Shown: positions 1-8,782 of the stretch, piece by piece | Layout: every line of letters starts with the position of its first letter | Position numbering within the stretch: position 1 is the stretch's first letter | Origin: Nitratireductor thuwali | GTDB lineage: Bacteria; Pseudomonadota; Alphaproteobacteria; Rhizobiales; Rhizobiaceae | Reading direction: 5' to 3' | Assembly (NCBI RefSeq): GCF_036621415.1 | Contig: NZ_CP030941.1 | Coordinates: forward strand, 2,478,001-2,542,000 | Length of the DNA: 64,000 nucleotides | Program-made: the position numbers and the translations under genes | The notes under the pieces: model-generated | The model's database searches: none | What the model was told of the DNA's origin: nothing | Seen by the model: only the letters and a program-made list of their open reading frames with translations

Positions 1-1415
1 TGAATATCGAGCGCGAGCGCGGCATCTCCGTCGTCACCTCGGTCATGACCTTCGAATATGGCGACCACGTCTTCAATCTTCTGGATACGCCCGGCCACGA
101 GGACTTCGCCGACGACACCTATCGCACGCTGACCGCCGTCGACAGCGCCATCATGGTCATCGACGCGGCCAAGGGCATCGAGCCGCGCACCCTGAAGCTG
201 TTCGAGGTCTGCCGCCTGCGCGACATCCCCATCGTCACCTTCGTCAACAAGATGGACCGTGAAAGCCGCGATCCCTTCGAGATTCTCGACGAGATCGAAG
301 AGAAGCTGGCGCTCGACACGGCCCCCGTCACCTGGCCCATCGGCCGGGCGAAGAGCTTTTCCGGCACCTACAATCTCGCCAATTCCACCATGCGCAGGTC
401 CGACAACGATGTCGAACCCCTCGCGGTCAACGGTCCGCAATCGGACGCCGTCGCCGGTCTTTTGCCCGAGCATGAGCGCGACGTTCTGGTCGAGGAGATG
501 ATGCTGGCGCAGGAGGCTTGCCGCCCGTTCGATCTGCAGGCCTTCCGCGAAGGCCATCTGACGCCCGTTTATTTCGGTTCGGCGCTCAGGAACTACGGGG
601 TGCGCGATCTGATCGAGGCTCTGGGCGCCTATGGCCCGCCGCCGCGCGCCCAGGAGGCCGATTCGCGCCGCGTGCAGGCGACCGAGGAGAAGATGACTTC
701 CTTCGTGTTCAAGATCCAGGCCAATATGGACCCCAACCATCGCGACCGCATCGCCTTCGTGCGCGTCTGCTCCGGCCGGCTGGAGCGCGGCATGAAGGCC
801 AAGCTGGTGCGCACCGGCAAGCCCATCAGCCTTTCGGCGCCGCAGTTCTTCTTCGCCAAGAGCCGCATCACCGCCGACGAGGCCTTTGCCGGCGACGTGG
901 TGGGCATCCCCAATCACGGAACGCTGAGGATCGGCGATACGCTGACCGAGGGCGAGGAGCTCCTGTTCCGCGGCGTGCCGAACTTCGCGCCGGAAATCCT
1001 GCGCCGCGTGCGGCTCGGCGACGCCATGAAGGCCAAGAAGCTGAAGGAAGCGCTCCAGCAGATGGCGGAGGAGGGCGTCGTCCAGCTCTTTACGCCCGAA
1101 GACGGCTCTCCGGCCATCGTCGGCGTGGTCGGCGCGCTGCAGCTCGACGTGCTCAAGGAGCGCCTCAAGAACGAATACGCCCTGCCTGTCGAGTTCGAGA
1201 TGGCGCGCTTTTCCGTTTGCCGCTGGATATCGTCGGATCAGAAGGGCGAGGTGGACCGCTTCATCGCCGCCCATCGCGGCGATATCGCCCGCGACCTCGA
1301 CGACGATCCCGTCTTCCTCGCCCAGCACGAGTTCGGCCTGAAATATGAGGCCGACCGCTGGAAGGCCATCACCTTCACCGCCGTCAAGGACTACCAGGCC
1401 CGGGAAGCTGCCTGA
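1..1415 (+). CDS. prfC: Peptide chain release factor 3 (RF3), 5'-truncated by the window edge
   Basis: Translational GTPase that recycles RF1/RF2 from the ribosome after peptide release. The reading frame is open from base 3, before the first ATG at 45, so the gene starts outside the window. About 470 residues remain against roughly 530 for the family, and the missing part should hold the P-loop. Visible are the switch region around GISVVTSVM, the G3 box DTPGHEDF, the G4 box NKMDRES, and the RF3-specific C-terminal domains (FEMARFSVCRW). The DTPGHEDF and SVMTFEY wording separates it from EF-G and LepA. Identity is secure; the true start is not visible. Confidence 0.95.
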   Translation, partial: NIERERGISVVTSVMTFEYGDHVFNLLDTPGHEDFADDTYRTLTAVDSAIMVIDAAKGIEPRTLKLFEVCRLRDIPIVTFVNKMDRESRDPFEILDEIEEKLALDTAPVTWPIGRAKSFSGTYNLANSTMRRSDNDVEPLAVNGPQSDAVAGLLPEHERDVLVEEMMLAQEACRPFDLQAFREGHLTPVYFGSALRNYGVRDLIEALGAYGPPPRAQEADSRRVQATEEKMTSFVFKIQANMDPNHRDRIAFVRVCSGRLERGMKAKLVRTGKPISLSAPQFFFAKSRITADEAFAGDVVGIPNHGTLRIGDTLTEGEELLFRGVPNFAPEILRRVRLGDAMKAKKLKEALQQMAEEGVVQLFTPEDGSPAIVGVVGALQLDVLKERLKNEYALPVEFEMARFSVCRWISSDQKGEVDRFIAAHRGDIARDLDDDPVFLAQHEFGLKYEADRWKAITFTAVKDYQAREAA

Positions 1416-1509
1416 TGCCCGCACAGGTTGTGGAAAACGGATTTCCGCAATTGCGATCCGCTGCGTCGGCGCTACGGTGCGATCTCTGTAGGCGTCGTGT
1501 AAAGGTAGC

Positions 1510-1695
1510 GTAACCCCGGCGTTCAGCGCGATCCGGGGTAGGCGCGAATGGTGGCGCCATTCGCGCGGACCGTGGGTGTCATGTCCGTATTGAACGTGCG
1601 GTCCCGTGCTTGGAGCTTGTTCCTGTTGGGCTTCCGGGTAAATATTGCCGCATTTCCGCCGCATGAAGAAAATCAATTTCTTCATGCGGCTTTTT
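1510..1695 (+). ncRNA. Candidate structured small RNA or long prfC 3' UTR
   Basis: The 434 bases between prfC and the peroxiredoxin gene hold no convincing ORF but carry four consecutive hairpins. These are CCCCGG/CCGGGG at 1514-1538, a perfect 9-bp stem CGCGAATGG/CCATTCGCG at 1543-1565, GGACCG/CGGTCC at 1567-1604, and a perfect 14-bp stem followed by five T at 1658-1695. Hairpins in series closed by an intrinsic terminator are typical of a bacterial small RNA, but a processed prfC 3' UTR is equally possible. No clear sigma-70 promoter was found upstream and no known RNA family was recognised. Confidence 0.45.
1658..1695 (+). terminator. Rho-independent terminator
   Basis: A perfect 14-bp stem (GCCGCATGAAGAAA at 1658-1671, complement at 1677-1690) closes a five-base loop and is followed by TTTTT. 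It lies 243 bases after the prfC stop, so it ends either a long prfC transcript or the small RNA candidate just upstream. Confidence 0.8.
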
Positions 1696-1849
1696 GCGCT
1701 GTCCGCCGTGCTCAATCCTGACATGCAGACCGCCTATCATTAGATAACGAGGCGAGGCGGAGCCTGGCTCGGCTTCGCCCATTTCGTCGGTGCCGTCAGC
1801 TTTCGGCGTTGAGCCGACCGGCTGTCACGGCCAAACCAGGGAGATTGGA

Positions 1850-2509
1850 ATGGGTTTGCGCATCAACGATACCGCGCCGGATTTTACGGCCGAAACCACC
1901 CACGGGACGATCAACTTTCATGAGTGGATCGGCGACGGCTGGGCAGTGCTCTTCAGCCACCCGAAGAATTTCACGCCCGTGTGCACCACCGAGCTCGGCA
2001 CGATGGCCGGCCTTGCCGACGAGTTTGCAAAGCGCGGGGTGAAGATCATCGGCATTTCCGTCGATCCCGTCGAGGATCACCAGCGCTGGAAGGACGACAT
2101 CGCCAAGGCCACCGGCTATGCGGTCGACTATCCGCTGATCGGTGACAAGGACCTGAAGGTCGCAAAGCTCTACGACATGCTGCCTGCCGATGCCGGCGAC
2201 TCGGCCGAAGGCCGCACGCCCGCCGACAATGCGACGGTGCGCTCCGTCTATGTCATCGGCCCCGACAAGAAGATCAAGCTGGTGCTCACCTACCCGATGA
2301 CCACCGGCCGAAACTTCGACGAGATCCTGCGCGCCATCGATTCCATGCAGCTGACGGCCAAGCACCAGGTGGCGACGCCGGCCAACTGGAAGTTCGGCGA
2401 GGACGTCATCATCACCGCGGCGGTATCCAACGAGGATGCGGTCAAGCGGTTCGGTTCCTTCGACACCATCCTGCCTTACCTGCGGAAGACCAAGCAGCCT
2501 TCCGCCTGA
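1850..2509 (+). CDS. 1-Cys peroxiredoxin (Prx6/AhpC-TSA family)
   Basis: Cytosolic thiol peroxidase of 219 residues that reduces hydrogen peroxide and organic hydroperoxides. The peroxidatic cysteine is Cys45 in the motif NFTPVCTTE, and the family's C-terminal dimerisation region follows. The residues after PVCTTE match the Prx6 subfamily rather than AhpC. The start at 1850 is preferred over an in-frame ATG at 1790 because it begins with the usual MGLRINDTAPDF and has AGGGAG just upstream. It is a single-gene unit closed by a strong terminator. The physiological reductant cannot be told from sequence. Confidence 0.92.
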   Translation: MGLRINDTAPDFTAETTHGTINFHEWIGDGWAVLFSHPKNFTPVCTTELGTMAGLADEFAKRGVKIIGISVDPVEDHQRWKDDIAKATGYAVDYPLIGDKDLKVAKLYDMLPADAGDSAEGRTPADNATVRSVYVIGPDKKIKLVLTYPMTTGRNFDEILRAIDSMQLTAKHQVATPANWKFGEDVIITAAVSNEDAVKRFGSFDTILPYLRKTKQPSA

Positions 2510-2531
2510 ACGGCGGTCTTCAACTCCGTTT

Positions 2532-2566
2532 GAAAACGGGGCGGCCCATCCGCCCCGTTTTCTTTT
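2532..2566 (+). terminator. Rho-independent terminator of the peroxiredoxin gene
   Basis: A 13-bp stem, GAAAACGGGGCGG at 2532-2544 with its complement at 2550-2562, closes a five-base loop and runs into a T-rich tail. It sits 22 bases after the stop codon. Confidence 0.85.
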
Positions 2567-2668
2567 GCGCGCTTGCACCTGTGTGGCGCGGCTCTACATC
2601 GCAGCTTTGGCAATGGCGCGCGCCGAGCCGATCCGCTATGGTCGCGCCGATTTGGAAAAAGGCGAGCG

Positions 2669-3445
2669 ATGTCTGACGAGCGCACAACCGCGGCGGGCGG
2701 CATGGAGAGGGCCTTTGGCTTCCGCAGCGTCGACGAAGGCGAGAAGCAGGGCCTGGTCAACGAGGTGTTCCACCGGGTGGCCGGCCGCTACGACCTGATG
2801 AACGACCTCATGTCGGGCGGCCTTCACCGGCTGTGGAAGGACGGCATGGTAAGCTGGCTCAACCCTCCCACGAAGCCCGGCTTCAAGGTCCTGGACGTTG
2901 CTGGCGGCACCGGCGACGTTGCCTTCCGTGTCGTCGATGCCTCCAAGGGCGCCGCGAATGTCACGGTGCTCGACATCAACGGCTCGATGCTGGGCGTCGG
3001 CCGCGAGCGCGCGGAGAAAAAGGGCGTTGCCGCCAAGCTGACCTTCGTCGAGGCCAATGCCGAGGAACTGCCCTTCGAGAAGAACACCTTCGACGCCTAC
3101 ACGATCGCCTTCGGCATCCGCAACGTGCCGCATATCGACCGGGCGCTGGCGGAGGCCTACCGCGTCCTGCGCCCGGGCGGCCGCTTCCTGTGCCTGGAAT
3201 TCTCCGATGTGAACCTGCCGCTGCTCGACAAGATCTACGACCAGTGGTCGTTCCACGCCATACCGCGCATCGGCCAGGCCGTGACGGGGGACGGGGAGTC
3301 CTACCGCTATCTGGTGGAATCGATCCGAAAATTCCCCGACCAGAAGAATTTCGCCGCCATGATGGAGGCCGCCGGCTTCGGCCGCGTTTCCTGGCGGGAT
3401 TATTCCGGCGGCATCGCCGCGCTGCATTCGGGCTGGAAAATCTGA
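2669..3445 (+). CDS. ubiE: Ubiquinone/menaquinone C-methyltransferase UbiE (COQ5)
   Basis: SAM-dependent methyltransferase of 258 residues that adds the ring C-methyl group in ubiquinone synthesis. SAM motif I reads [13 protein letters not shown] at about residue 74, and the family signatures [11 protein letters not shown] and FGIRNVP are present. The ATG at 2669 is chosen over upstream codons because it gives the normal N-terminus before the conserved GFRSV and has a purine-rich GGCGAG ahead of it. The stop is one base before ubiB, so the two are probably cotranscribed and translationally coupled. This ubiE-ubiB order is common in alphaproteobacteria. Confidence 0.96.
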   Translation: MSDERTTAAGGMERAFGFRSVDEGEKQGLVNEVFHRVAGRYDLMNDLMSGGLHRLWKDGMVSWLNPPTKPGFKVLDVAGGTGDVAFRVVDASKGAANVTVLDINGSMLGVGRERAEKKGVAAKLTFVEANAEELPFEKNTFDAYTIAFGIRNVPHIDRALAEAYRVLRPGGRFLCLEFSDVNLPLLDKIYDQWSFHAIPRIGQAVTGDGESYRYLVESIRKFPDQKNFAAMMEAAGFGRVSWRDYSGGIAALHSGWKI

Positions 3446-3446
3446 T

Positions 3447-5021
3447 TTGAGCACAGTCGGCGCATATCTCCGCCTTGCGCGCGGTGGCTGGATTCTCGTG
3501 CGTGAGGGCGTCATTGCCGCGCTGCCCGGAGACCAGCTCGAAGGCATGCCGCGTTTCGGCTGGCGCCTGGCCCGTCTCATGTCGCGCCGCCGCTCGGCCC
3601 GCCGCGACCGTCCGGAGCGGCTGGCGATCGCCGTCGACCGTCTGGGCCCGTCCTACGTGAAGCTCGGCCAGTTCCTCGCCACCCGGCCCGATGTCGTCGG
3701 TCACGACATGGCTTTCGACCTGGCAAGCCTGCAGGACCGGATGGAGACGTTTCCCGAGGCCCAGGCCCGCAGCGCCATCGAAGCCTCGCTCGGCCGGAAG
3801 GTCGAAGACCTCTACATGGATTTCGGCGCCCCGGTGGCCGCCGCGTCCATCGCCCAGGTTCACCCCGCCAGCATCATGCGCGAAGGTGAGAAGACGCCCG
3901 TCGCCGTCAAGGTGATCAGGCCCGGCGTGCGCCGCCGTTTCTACAACGACCTCGAAAGCTATTTCCTGGCCGCCCGCCTGCAGGAGCGGTACATTGCCGC
4001 CGCCCGCCGCCTGCGGCCCGTCGAGGTGACGCAGACGCTGGCGCAGACCACCAAGATTGAGATGGATCTGCGCCTTGAGGCAGCGGCCATTTCCGAACTG
4101 CACGAGAACACGAAGGACGATCCGGGCTTCCGCGTGCCCTGGGTGGACTGGCAGCGCACCGGCCGCGATGTCCTGACGCTCGAATGGATCGACGGCGTCA
4201 AGATGTCAGACGTCGACGCCCTGAAAGCGGCCGGCCACGACCTGGAAGAGCTCGCCAAGGTCCTCATCCAGTCCTTCCTGCGCCACACGCTGCGCGACGG
4301 CTTCTTTCACGCCGACATGCATCCGGGCAATCTGTTCGTCGAGGCGGACGGCACCATCGTCGCCGTCGACTTCGGCATTGTCGGCCGCATCCGAAAGAAG
4401 GAGCGCCGCTTCCTCGCCGAAATCCTCTACGGCTTCATCACGCGCGACTTCCGCCGCGTCGCCGAGGTGCATTTCGAGGCGGGCTATGTGCCCGGGCACC
4501 ACGACGTCGCCGCCTTCGCGCAGGCGCTCAGGGCCATCGGCGAACCCATCCACGGCCAGTCCGCCGAGACCATCTCCATGGCGCGCCTCCTCACCCTCTT
4601 GTTCGAGGTGACCGAGCTCTTCGACATGCAGACGCGCCCGGAACTGCTGCTGCTGCAGAAGACGATGGTGGTGGTGGAAGGCGTCTCGCGCACGCTCGAC
4701 CCGCATTTCAACATGTGGAAGGCGGCGGAGCCCGTGGTGTCCGATTGGATCGCCGCCAATCTCGGCCCGCGCGGCATCGTCGCCGACGCGCGCGACGGCT
4801 TCACCGCGCTCGCAGCGCTTGCGCGCCAGGCGCCCGAGCTCGCGGCGCGCACCGAGCGCCTCTCGCGGGAGATCGACGAGATGGCCGCGAAGGGCCTGCG
4901 GTTAGACCCGCGCACCGCCGAAGCCATCGGCAAGGCCGAAGCGCGCCACACGCGCACCGGCCGCATCGCCCTGTGGGTCATCGCCATAGCGCTCGCTGCC
5001 ATTGCATGGCAGCTCGGCTGA
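3447..5021 (+). CDS. ubiB: Ubiquinone biosynthesis kinase-like protein UbiB (ABC1/COQ8)
   Basis: Atypical kinase/ATPase of 524 residues needed for ubiquinone synthesis, bound to the inner membrane. The family motifs are present: KLGQ near residue 72, the alanine-rich loop AAASIAQVH near 131-139, HADMHPGN and VDFGIVG. One hydrophobic segment close to the C-terminus (IALWVIAIALAAIAW) is the membrane anchor. The start is a TTG one base after the ubiE stop; no upstream ATG exists, and the N-terminus beginning MSTVGAYLRLARGG suits the family. Weak initiation at TTG suggests coupling to ubiE translation. Confidence 0.94.
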   Translation: MSTVGAYLRLARGGWILVREGVIAALPGDQLEGMPRFGWRLARLMSRRRSARRDRPERLAIAVDRLGPSYVKLGQFLATRPDVVGHDMAFDLASLQDRMETFPEAQARSAIEASLGRKVEDLYMDFGAPVAAASIAQVHPASIMREGEKTPVAVKVIRPGVRRRFYNDLESYFLAARLQERYIAAARRLRPVEVTQTLAQTTKIEMDLRLEAAAISELHENTKDDPGFRVPWVDWQRTGRDVLTLEWIDGVKMSDVDALKAAGHDLEELAKVLIQSFLRHTLRDGFFHADMHPGNLFVEADGTIVAVDFGIVGRIRKKERRFLAEILYGFITRDFRRVAEVHFEAGYVPGHHDVAAFAQALRAIGEPIHGQSAETISMARLLTLLFEVTELFDMQTRPELLLLQKTMVVVEGVSRTLDPHFNMWKAAEPVVSDWIAANLGPRGIVADARDGFTALAALARQAPELAARTERLSREIDEMAAKGLRLDPRTAEAIGKAEARHTRTGRIALWVIAIALAAIAWQLG

Positions 5022-5128
5022 CGGTCATCGACTGCGGAATGCGGCCTGCCGCTTCTTTTCAAGGGCGCGGATTTCAGCCATACCGATATCGAACCCGCCC
5101 TCAAGCCAGCATGAGGCAGCCTTCGGCC

Positions 5129-6367
5129 ATGACCGCATCTCTTTCCGGCAAGCGCATTCTCCTCATCATCGGCGGCGGCATAGCAGCTTATAAATGTCTG
5201 GACCTCATCCGCCGCCTGCGCGAGCGCGGGGCTTCGGTCCGCCCTGTGATGACGGCCGCCGCGCGGGAATTCGTGACCCCGCTTTCGGTGGGCGCCCTCG
5301 CCGCCGATCATGTCTTTACCGACCTTTTCGACAGGCAGGCAGAGCAGGATGTGGGGCATATAAGGCTTGCGCGCGAGGCGGACCTGATCGTGGTCGCTCC
5401 GGCCACCGCCGATCTCATGGCAAAGCTTGCCAACGGGTTGGCCAACGATCTGGCCTCCACCATCCTGCTGGCCGCCGGCTGCCCGGTGCTCTTCGCGCCG
5501 GCCATGAACCCGGCCATGTGGGCGCACCCGGCAACCCGGCGCAACCGCGCGGCGCTGTCGCAGGATGGCATCCGCTTCATCGGCCCGAACAATGGCGAGA
5601 TGGCCGAAAGCGGAGAGGCCGGCGAAGGCCGCATGGCCGAGCCCATGGAGATCGTCGCCGCCATAGAGACCCTACTGGACAGCGCGCCGAAGCCGCTCGC
5701 CGGCAAGCGGGTCGTCGTCACCTCCGGCCCGACCCATGAGCCGATCGACCCCGTGCGCTATATCGCCAACCGCTCCTCGGGCAGGCAGGGCCATGCCATT
5801 GCCGCCGCCCTGGCGCGGCTTGGCGCCGACGTCCGGCTCGTCTCCGGCCCGGTCTCGATTCCCGACCCCGCCGGCGTGACCGTCACCCGCATCGAGAGCG
5901 CGCGCGAAATGCGTGAGGCCGTGGAAGCGCTGCTGCCCGCCGATGCCGGCATCTTCGTGGCCGCCGTCGCGGACTGGCGCCCCGCGAACGAGACGGCGGA
6001 CAAGATAAAGAAGCAGAAGGGCACGGGCGCCCCCGCTCTGGCGCTGGTGGAAAATCCCGACATCCTTGCCGGCGTCGGCCATCACGAAAAGCGCCCGCGC
6101 CTCGTCGTCGGCTTTGCGGCCGAAACGCGGAACGTCATCGACAACGCCCGCAAGAAGCTCGACAAGAAGGGCGCGGACATCATCGTCGCCAACGACGTCT
6201 CCCACGACAGCGGCGTCGGCGACAGGGGCGTCATGGGCGGCGCCCGCAATCGCGTCGTCATCGTTTCCCGCGATGGCGAGGAAGCCTGGCCCGAGCTCGA
6301 AAAGGAAGAAGTCGCCGAAAGGCTGGCCAGGCTCGTTTCGGAAAAGCTGGCCCGGCAGCCGAAATGA
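5129..6367 (+). CDS. coaBC: Bifunctional phosphopantothenoylcysteine decarboxylase / phosphopantothenate-cysteine ligase CoaBC
   Basis: Flavoprotein of 412 residues catalysing two steps of coenzyme A synthesis. The N-terminal CoaC half has GGGIAAYK and the substrate-recognition motif PAMNPAMW (residues 124-131). The C-terminal CoaB half starts near SGPTHEPIDPVRYI and has ANDVS. The cysteine expected in the PPCDC active-site loop (Cys158 of E. coli Dfp, in ACGxxGxGRM) reads as Ser161 here, in ESGEAGEGRM. An alternative ATG at 5111 would add six residues; 5129 is preferred for its GAGGCAG context. The next gene overlaps its stop by four bases. Confidence 0.94.
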   Translation: MTASLSGKRILLIIGGGIAAYKCLDLIRRLRERGASVRPVMTAAAREFVTPLSVGALAADHVFTDLFDRQAEQDVGHIRLAREADLIVVAPATADLMAKLANGLANDLASTILLAAGCPVLFAPAMNPAMWAHPATRRNRAALSQDGIRFIGPNNGEMAESGEAGEGRMAEPMEIVAAIETLLDSAPKPLAGKRVVVTSGPTHEPIDPVRYIANRSSGRQGHAIAAALARLGADVRLVSGPVSIPDPAGVTVTRIESAREMREAVEALLPADAGIFVAAVADWRPANETADKIKKQKGTGAPALALVENPDILAGVGHHEKRPRLVVGFAAETRNVIDNARKKLDKKGADIIVANDVSHDSGVGDRGVMGGARNRVVIVSRDGEEAWPELEKEEVAERLARLVSEKLARQPK

Positions 6368-6900
6368 CATCGGCGCCCACGCTGGAAACCGCACGCCTCC
6401 TCCTGCGCGCGCACCGGGCGGAGGATTTCGATGTGCTCTTCGCCCTGTGGACCCATCCGGAAGTCGCCCGCTACATCAGCCCCACGCAGGATCGCGCCGA
6501 GGCCTGGCACAAGCTTCTGATGAAGCCGGGCATGTGGGCGCTGATGGGGTTCGGCTATTGGGCCGTGGAGGACAAGGCGACCGGCCGGCTGATCGGCGAT
6601 GTCGGCTTCCACGACATGCGCCGCGAACTGGAACCGAGCCTCGACGGCACGATGGAGGCTGGCTGGTCCCTCGCGCCCGATGCACAGGGCAGGGGCTTTG
6701 CCCTTGAGGCCATGGAGGCCGCGATCGGCTGGCGTTCGAAGACCCACCCGCATCTGCCCGTCACCTGCATCGTGGACGAAGAGAACGGCCGGTCGCTCAA
6801 GCTCGCCGCCCGCCTCGGCTTCCGCGAGACCGCGCGCACGATCTATAAGGAAAAGCCGATCGTCGTGCTGGCGCTCCCGACCTCTGCCCCGGACGGCTGA
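6364..6900 (+). CDS. GNAT-family N-acetyltransferase (RimJ/RimL type)
   Basis: Protein of 178 residues with the acetyl-CoA-binding fold of the RimJ/RimL branch. It opens with the typical LETARLLLRAHRAEDFDVLFAL and has the beta-4/beta-5 core GWSLAPDAQGRGFALEAMEA with the Q/RxxGxG/A acetyl-CoA loop, then CIVDEENGRSLKLAARLGF. The ATG overlaps the coaBC stop (ATGA), so the two genes are coupled. The acceptor substrate cannot be predicted. It converges tail to tail, seven bases away, with the VOC gene on the other strand. Confidence 0.9.
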   Translation: MTSAPTLETARLLLRAHRAEDFDVLFALWTHPEVARYISPTQDRAEAWHKLLMKPGMWALMGFGYWAVEDKATGRLIGDVGFHDMRRELEPSLDGTMEAGWSLAPDAQGRGFALEAMEAAIGWRSKTHPHLPVTCIVDEENGRSLKLAARLGFRETARTIYKEKPIVVLALPTSAPDG

Positions 6901-6907
6901 GCGCTGA

Positions 6908-7273
6908 TCACCACGATCCCTTCGCGCCATCGACCAGGTGGATGATCGAGGCCGGGCTGGATATCCAGAACCCGTCGAAATTCTCGCCCAGCGCCTCAAT
7001 CTCGTCGCAGCGGGCGATGCCTGCCTTTTCGAGATGCTCCGCCGCCGCGGCGGTGTCGTCGGTGGTCAGTTCGAGCCACAGTTCCGCCTGGCTCATCGCC
7101 GGCGCCTTGTCGATCCAGAGCTGGTTGTGGCCGAACCGGAAGCCGACCGCCGGCAGCAGCTCCTCGATCTGCTCGAGCCCGATCACGTCGCGGTAGAAGG
7201 CGACCGTCCGGTCATACTGATGCGGCGGCACTTTCATCGCGATATTGCGTCCGCCCTTGAAGCTCGGTCTCAT
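6908..7273 (-). CDS. VOC-superfamily (glyoxalase-like) protein
   Basis: Small single-domain protein of 121 residues with one betaalphabetabetabeta pair typical of VOC metalloenzymes: YDRTVAFYRDVIGLEQIEE at the front and a C-terminal SPASIIHLVD strand. It is the last gene of an ArsR-led operon and overlaps the preceding VOC gene by four bases. Members of this group are often annotated as glyoxalase or dioxygenase without biochemical proof, and no substrate can be assigned here. Confidence 0.8.
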   Translation of the reverse strand: MRPSFKGGRNIAMKVPPHQYDRTVAFYRDVIGLEQIEELLPAVGFRFGHNQLWIDKAPAMSQAELWLELTTDDTAAAAEHLEKAGIARCDEIEALGENFDGFWISSPASIIHLVDGAKGSW

Positions 7274-7677
7274 TTTTCCTCCTGGCTCGTCTGGAATATC
7301 TGGATCAGGTTGCCGCAGGTGTCCTCGAACACGGCCATCGGCGGCATGTTCTCTCCCATGCGGGCGGGCTCGCCGCGAAACGTCACGCCCAGCTTCCTCA
7401 TGCGGTCATATTCGGCCTGCACATCGTCGCAGCCAAACGCCGTGAAGGCGATCCCGGCGTCGAACAGCGCCTTCTGGTAGTCCCTGGCGAAGGGATAGCC
7501 TGCCGGCTCCAGCAGCAGCTCGACGCCATCCGGCGCGGCGGGCGATACGACGGTCAGCCACCGCGCCCCGCCGGCGGGAAAGTCCTGCTTCTTCACGAAG
7601 CCCAGAACCTCCGTATAGAACTTTTCCGCCTTGGCCTGGTCGTCGACCATGACGCTGGTGAGGGGGATCGTCAGCAT
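7270..7677 (-). CDS. VOC-superfamily (glyoxalase/bleomycin-resistance-like) protein
   Basis: Protein of 135 residues with two VOC half-modules: SVMVDDQAKAEKFYTEVLGFVKK at the N-terminus and ENMPPMAVFEDTCGNLIQIFQ at the C-terminus, where D/E-x-x-GN is the usual metal-side strand. It belongs to the YdeM/PhnB-like group commonly found beside AHSA1/SRPBCC genes in ArsR operons. Its stop overlaps the start of the next VOC gene (ATGA). The function is unknown. Confidence 0.85.
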   Translation of the reverse strand: MLTIPLTSVMVDDQAKAEKFYTEVLGFVKKQDFPAGGARWLTVVSPAAPDGVELLLEPAGYPFARDYQKALFDAGIAFTAFGCDDVQAEYDRMRKLGVTFRGEPARMGENMPPMAVFEDTCGNLIQIFQTSQEEK

Positions 7678-7752
7678 GGCTTTTGCCTGTCTCTGGAACT
7701 CGGTTGGACAAGATGGATGGCCGAGGCGTAAAGCCCGGCGTCCATCAATGGT

Positions 7753-8301
7753 TCAATCGGCGGCAAACCTGCCGCTATACATCTTCTCCAGTTCGGGGAT
7801 CCGCGACCAGAAGCGGTTGGCGCCGCCGCCTTGCAGCGTGGTTTCCAGCACTTCCAGATGGGCGTGCCAGCCGCTCGACACATTGGCCATCTCGTCCCGC
7901 CCGGCCAGGCGCTTGTGGGTCACGATCAGCCGCACCTTGTCCCCTTCCGGAAACAGCTCGAAAACCACTTCGCTTTCCGTGCCTTCGCCCGGCCAGGTCA
8001 TGGCGAGCAGTCGCGGCGGGTCTATTTCGGTGATGCGGTGTGGCGAGAGGAATCCCTGCGTGTTCATTTCCGCGTATTTTTCCGGCGCGGGTTCGTCCGT
8101 GAACTCGGAATGCTTGAACAGCAACTCCGCTTTCCCGCCGGCCTTCAGCTCCATCTCACCGCCGGCAAGCCATTGCCTGCGCTTGTCGGCCTCCGTCAGA
8201 TAGGCCCAGACGCGCTCGGCGGGCCCAGGCAGGAGGCGTTCGAAACGCACCGTGTCGGGCGCGGTCATGACGCCGTAGGCGTCCGGATCGGGCAGGCTCA
8301 T
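7753..8301 (-). CDS. SRPBCC (AHSA1-like) domain protein
   Basis: Protein of 182 residues with the START-like SRPBCC fold of the AHSA1 family: RFERLLPGPAERVWAYLTEADKRRQWLAGGEMELKAGGK, a long middle strand region and a C-terminal helix (SSGWHAHLEVLETTL). The start at 8301 is chosen because its ATG overlaps the stop of the preceding SRPBCC gene (ATGA). It lies third in the ArsR operon. Proteins like this bind hydrophobic ligands; no ligand is known for this one. Confidence 0.88.
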   Translation of the reverse strand: MSLPDPDAYGVMTAPDTVRFERLLPGPAERVWAYLTEADKRRQWLAGGEMELKAGGKAELLFKHSEFTDEPAPEKYAEMNTQGFLSPHRITEIDPPRLLAMTWPGEGTESEVVFELFPEGDKVRLIVTHKRLAGRDEMANVSSGWHAHLEVLETTLQGGGANRFWSRIPELEKMYSGRFAAD

Positions 8302-8782
8302 GAATATCCTCCAAAGGTCTTGTCTTCCTCGATGAGCAACCGCGCCTGCATGTCGAGCATCGCGCCCCAGCCCTTCTCCACCTGCTTTTCGTATTGGGCC
8401 CATTTGGGGTCCATCTCGTGGACGAGCGCGACGGTGCAGCCCGTGCCGGCGGGCTCGAAGGTCACCGTCACGGTGGAGTTGTTCTCCATCTCCTCCTCTT
8501 CGGAGGTGAACCAGGTGAACACCAGCTTCCGCGGGCGGTCGATCGCGAGATAGGTGCCCCAGTGCACGGCCTCCCCTTCCGGCCGCATGTCGGAGAAGGT
8601 GAAACGGCCGCCTATTCGGGCATCCACCTCCACGCGCCGGACATCGGCGGGCAGGCCGTTCTCGTCCAGCGCCATTTCGGACCAGGCGCGTATTCTATCG
8701 GGGTCGAGCCAGGCGTCGAAGACGCGCTCGGGGGGAAATCGAAGTAGCGAATGACTTCTACGGCGAAGGTCCTGCGCGTCAC
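8298..8782 (-). pseudogene. SRPBCC (AHSA1-like) gene with a one-base frameshift
   Basis: The natural start is a GTG at 8782 that overlaps the arsR stop (GTGA). It reads VTRRTFAVEVIRYFDFPP in the first frame. At a run of six C on the coding strand (six G at 8730-8735, plus strand) the family sequence jumps to another frame, where it continues as ERVFDAWLDPDRIRAWSEMALDEN and runs to the stop at 8298. Seven C would restore one continuous SRPBCC gene of about 160 residues. Either the gene is mutated, the base is a sequencing slip in a homopolymer, or slippage makes some full-length product. A 125-residue ORF from an internal ATG at 8675 lacks the first strand and helix. Confidence 0.8.

Noticed and set aside
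4184..5110. Upstream extension of the coaBC reading frame through ubiB
   Set aside because: The frame happens to stay open inside ubiB, but family homology begins at the GKRILLIIGGGIAAYK segment after 5129.
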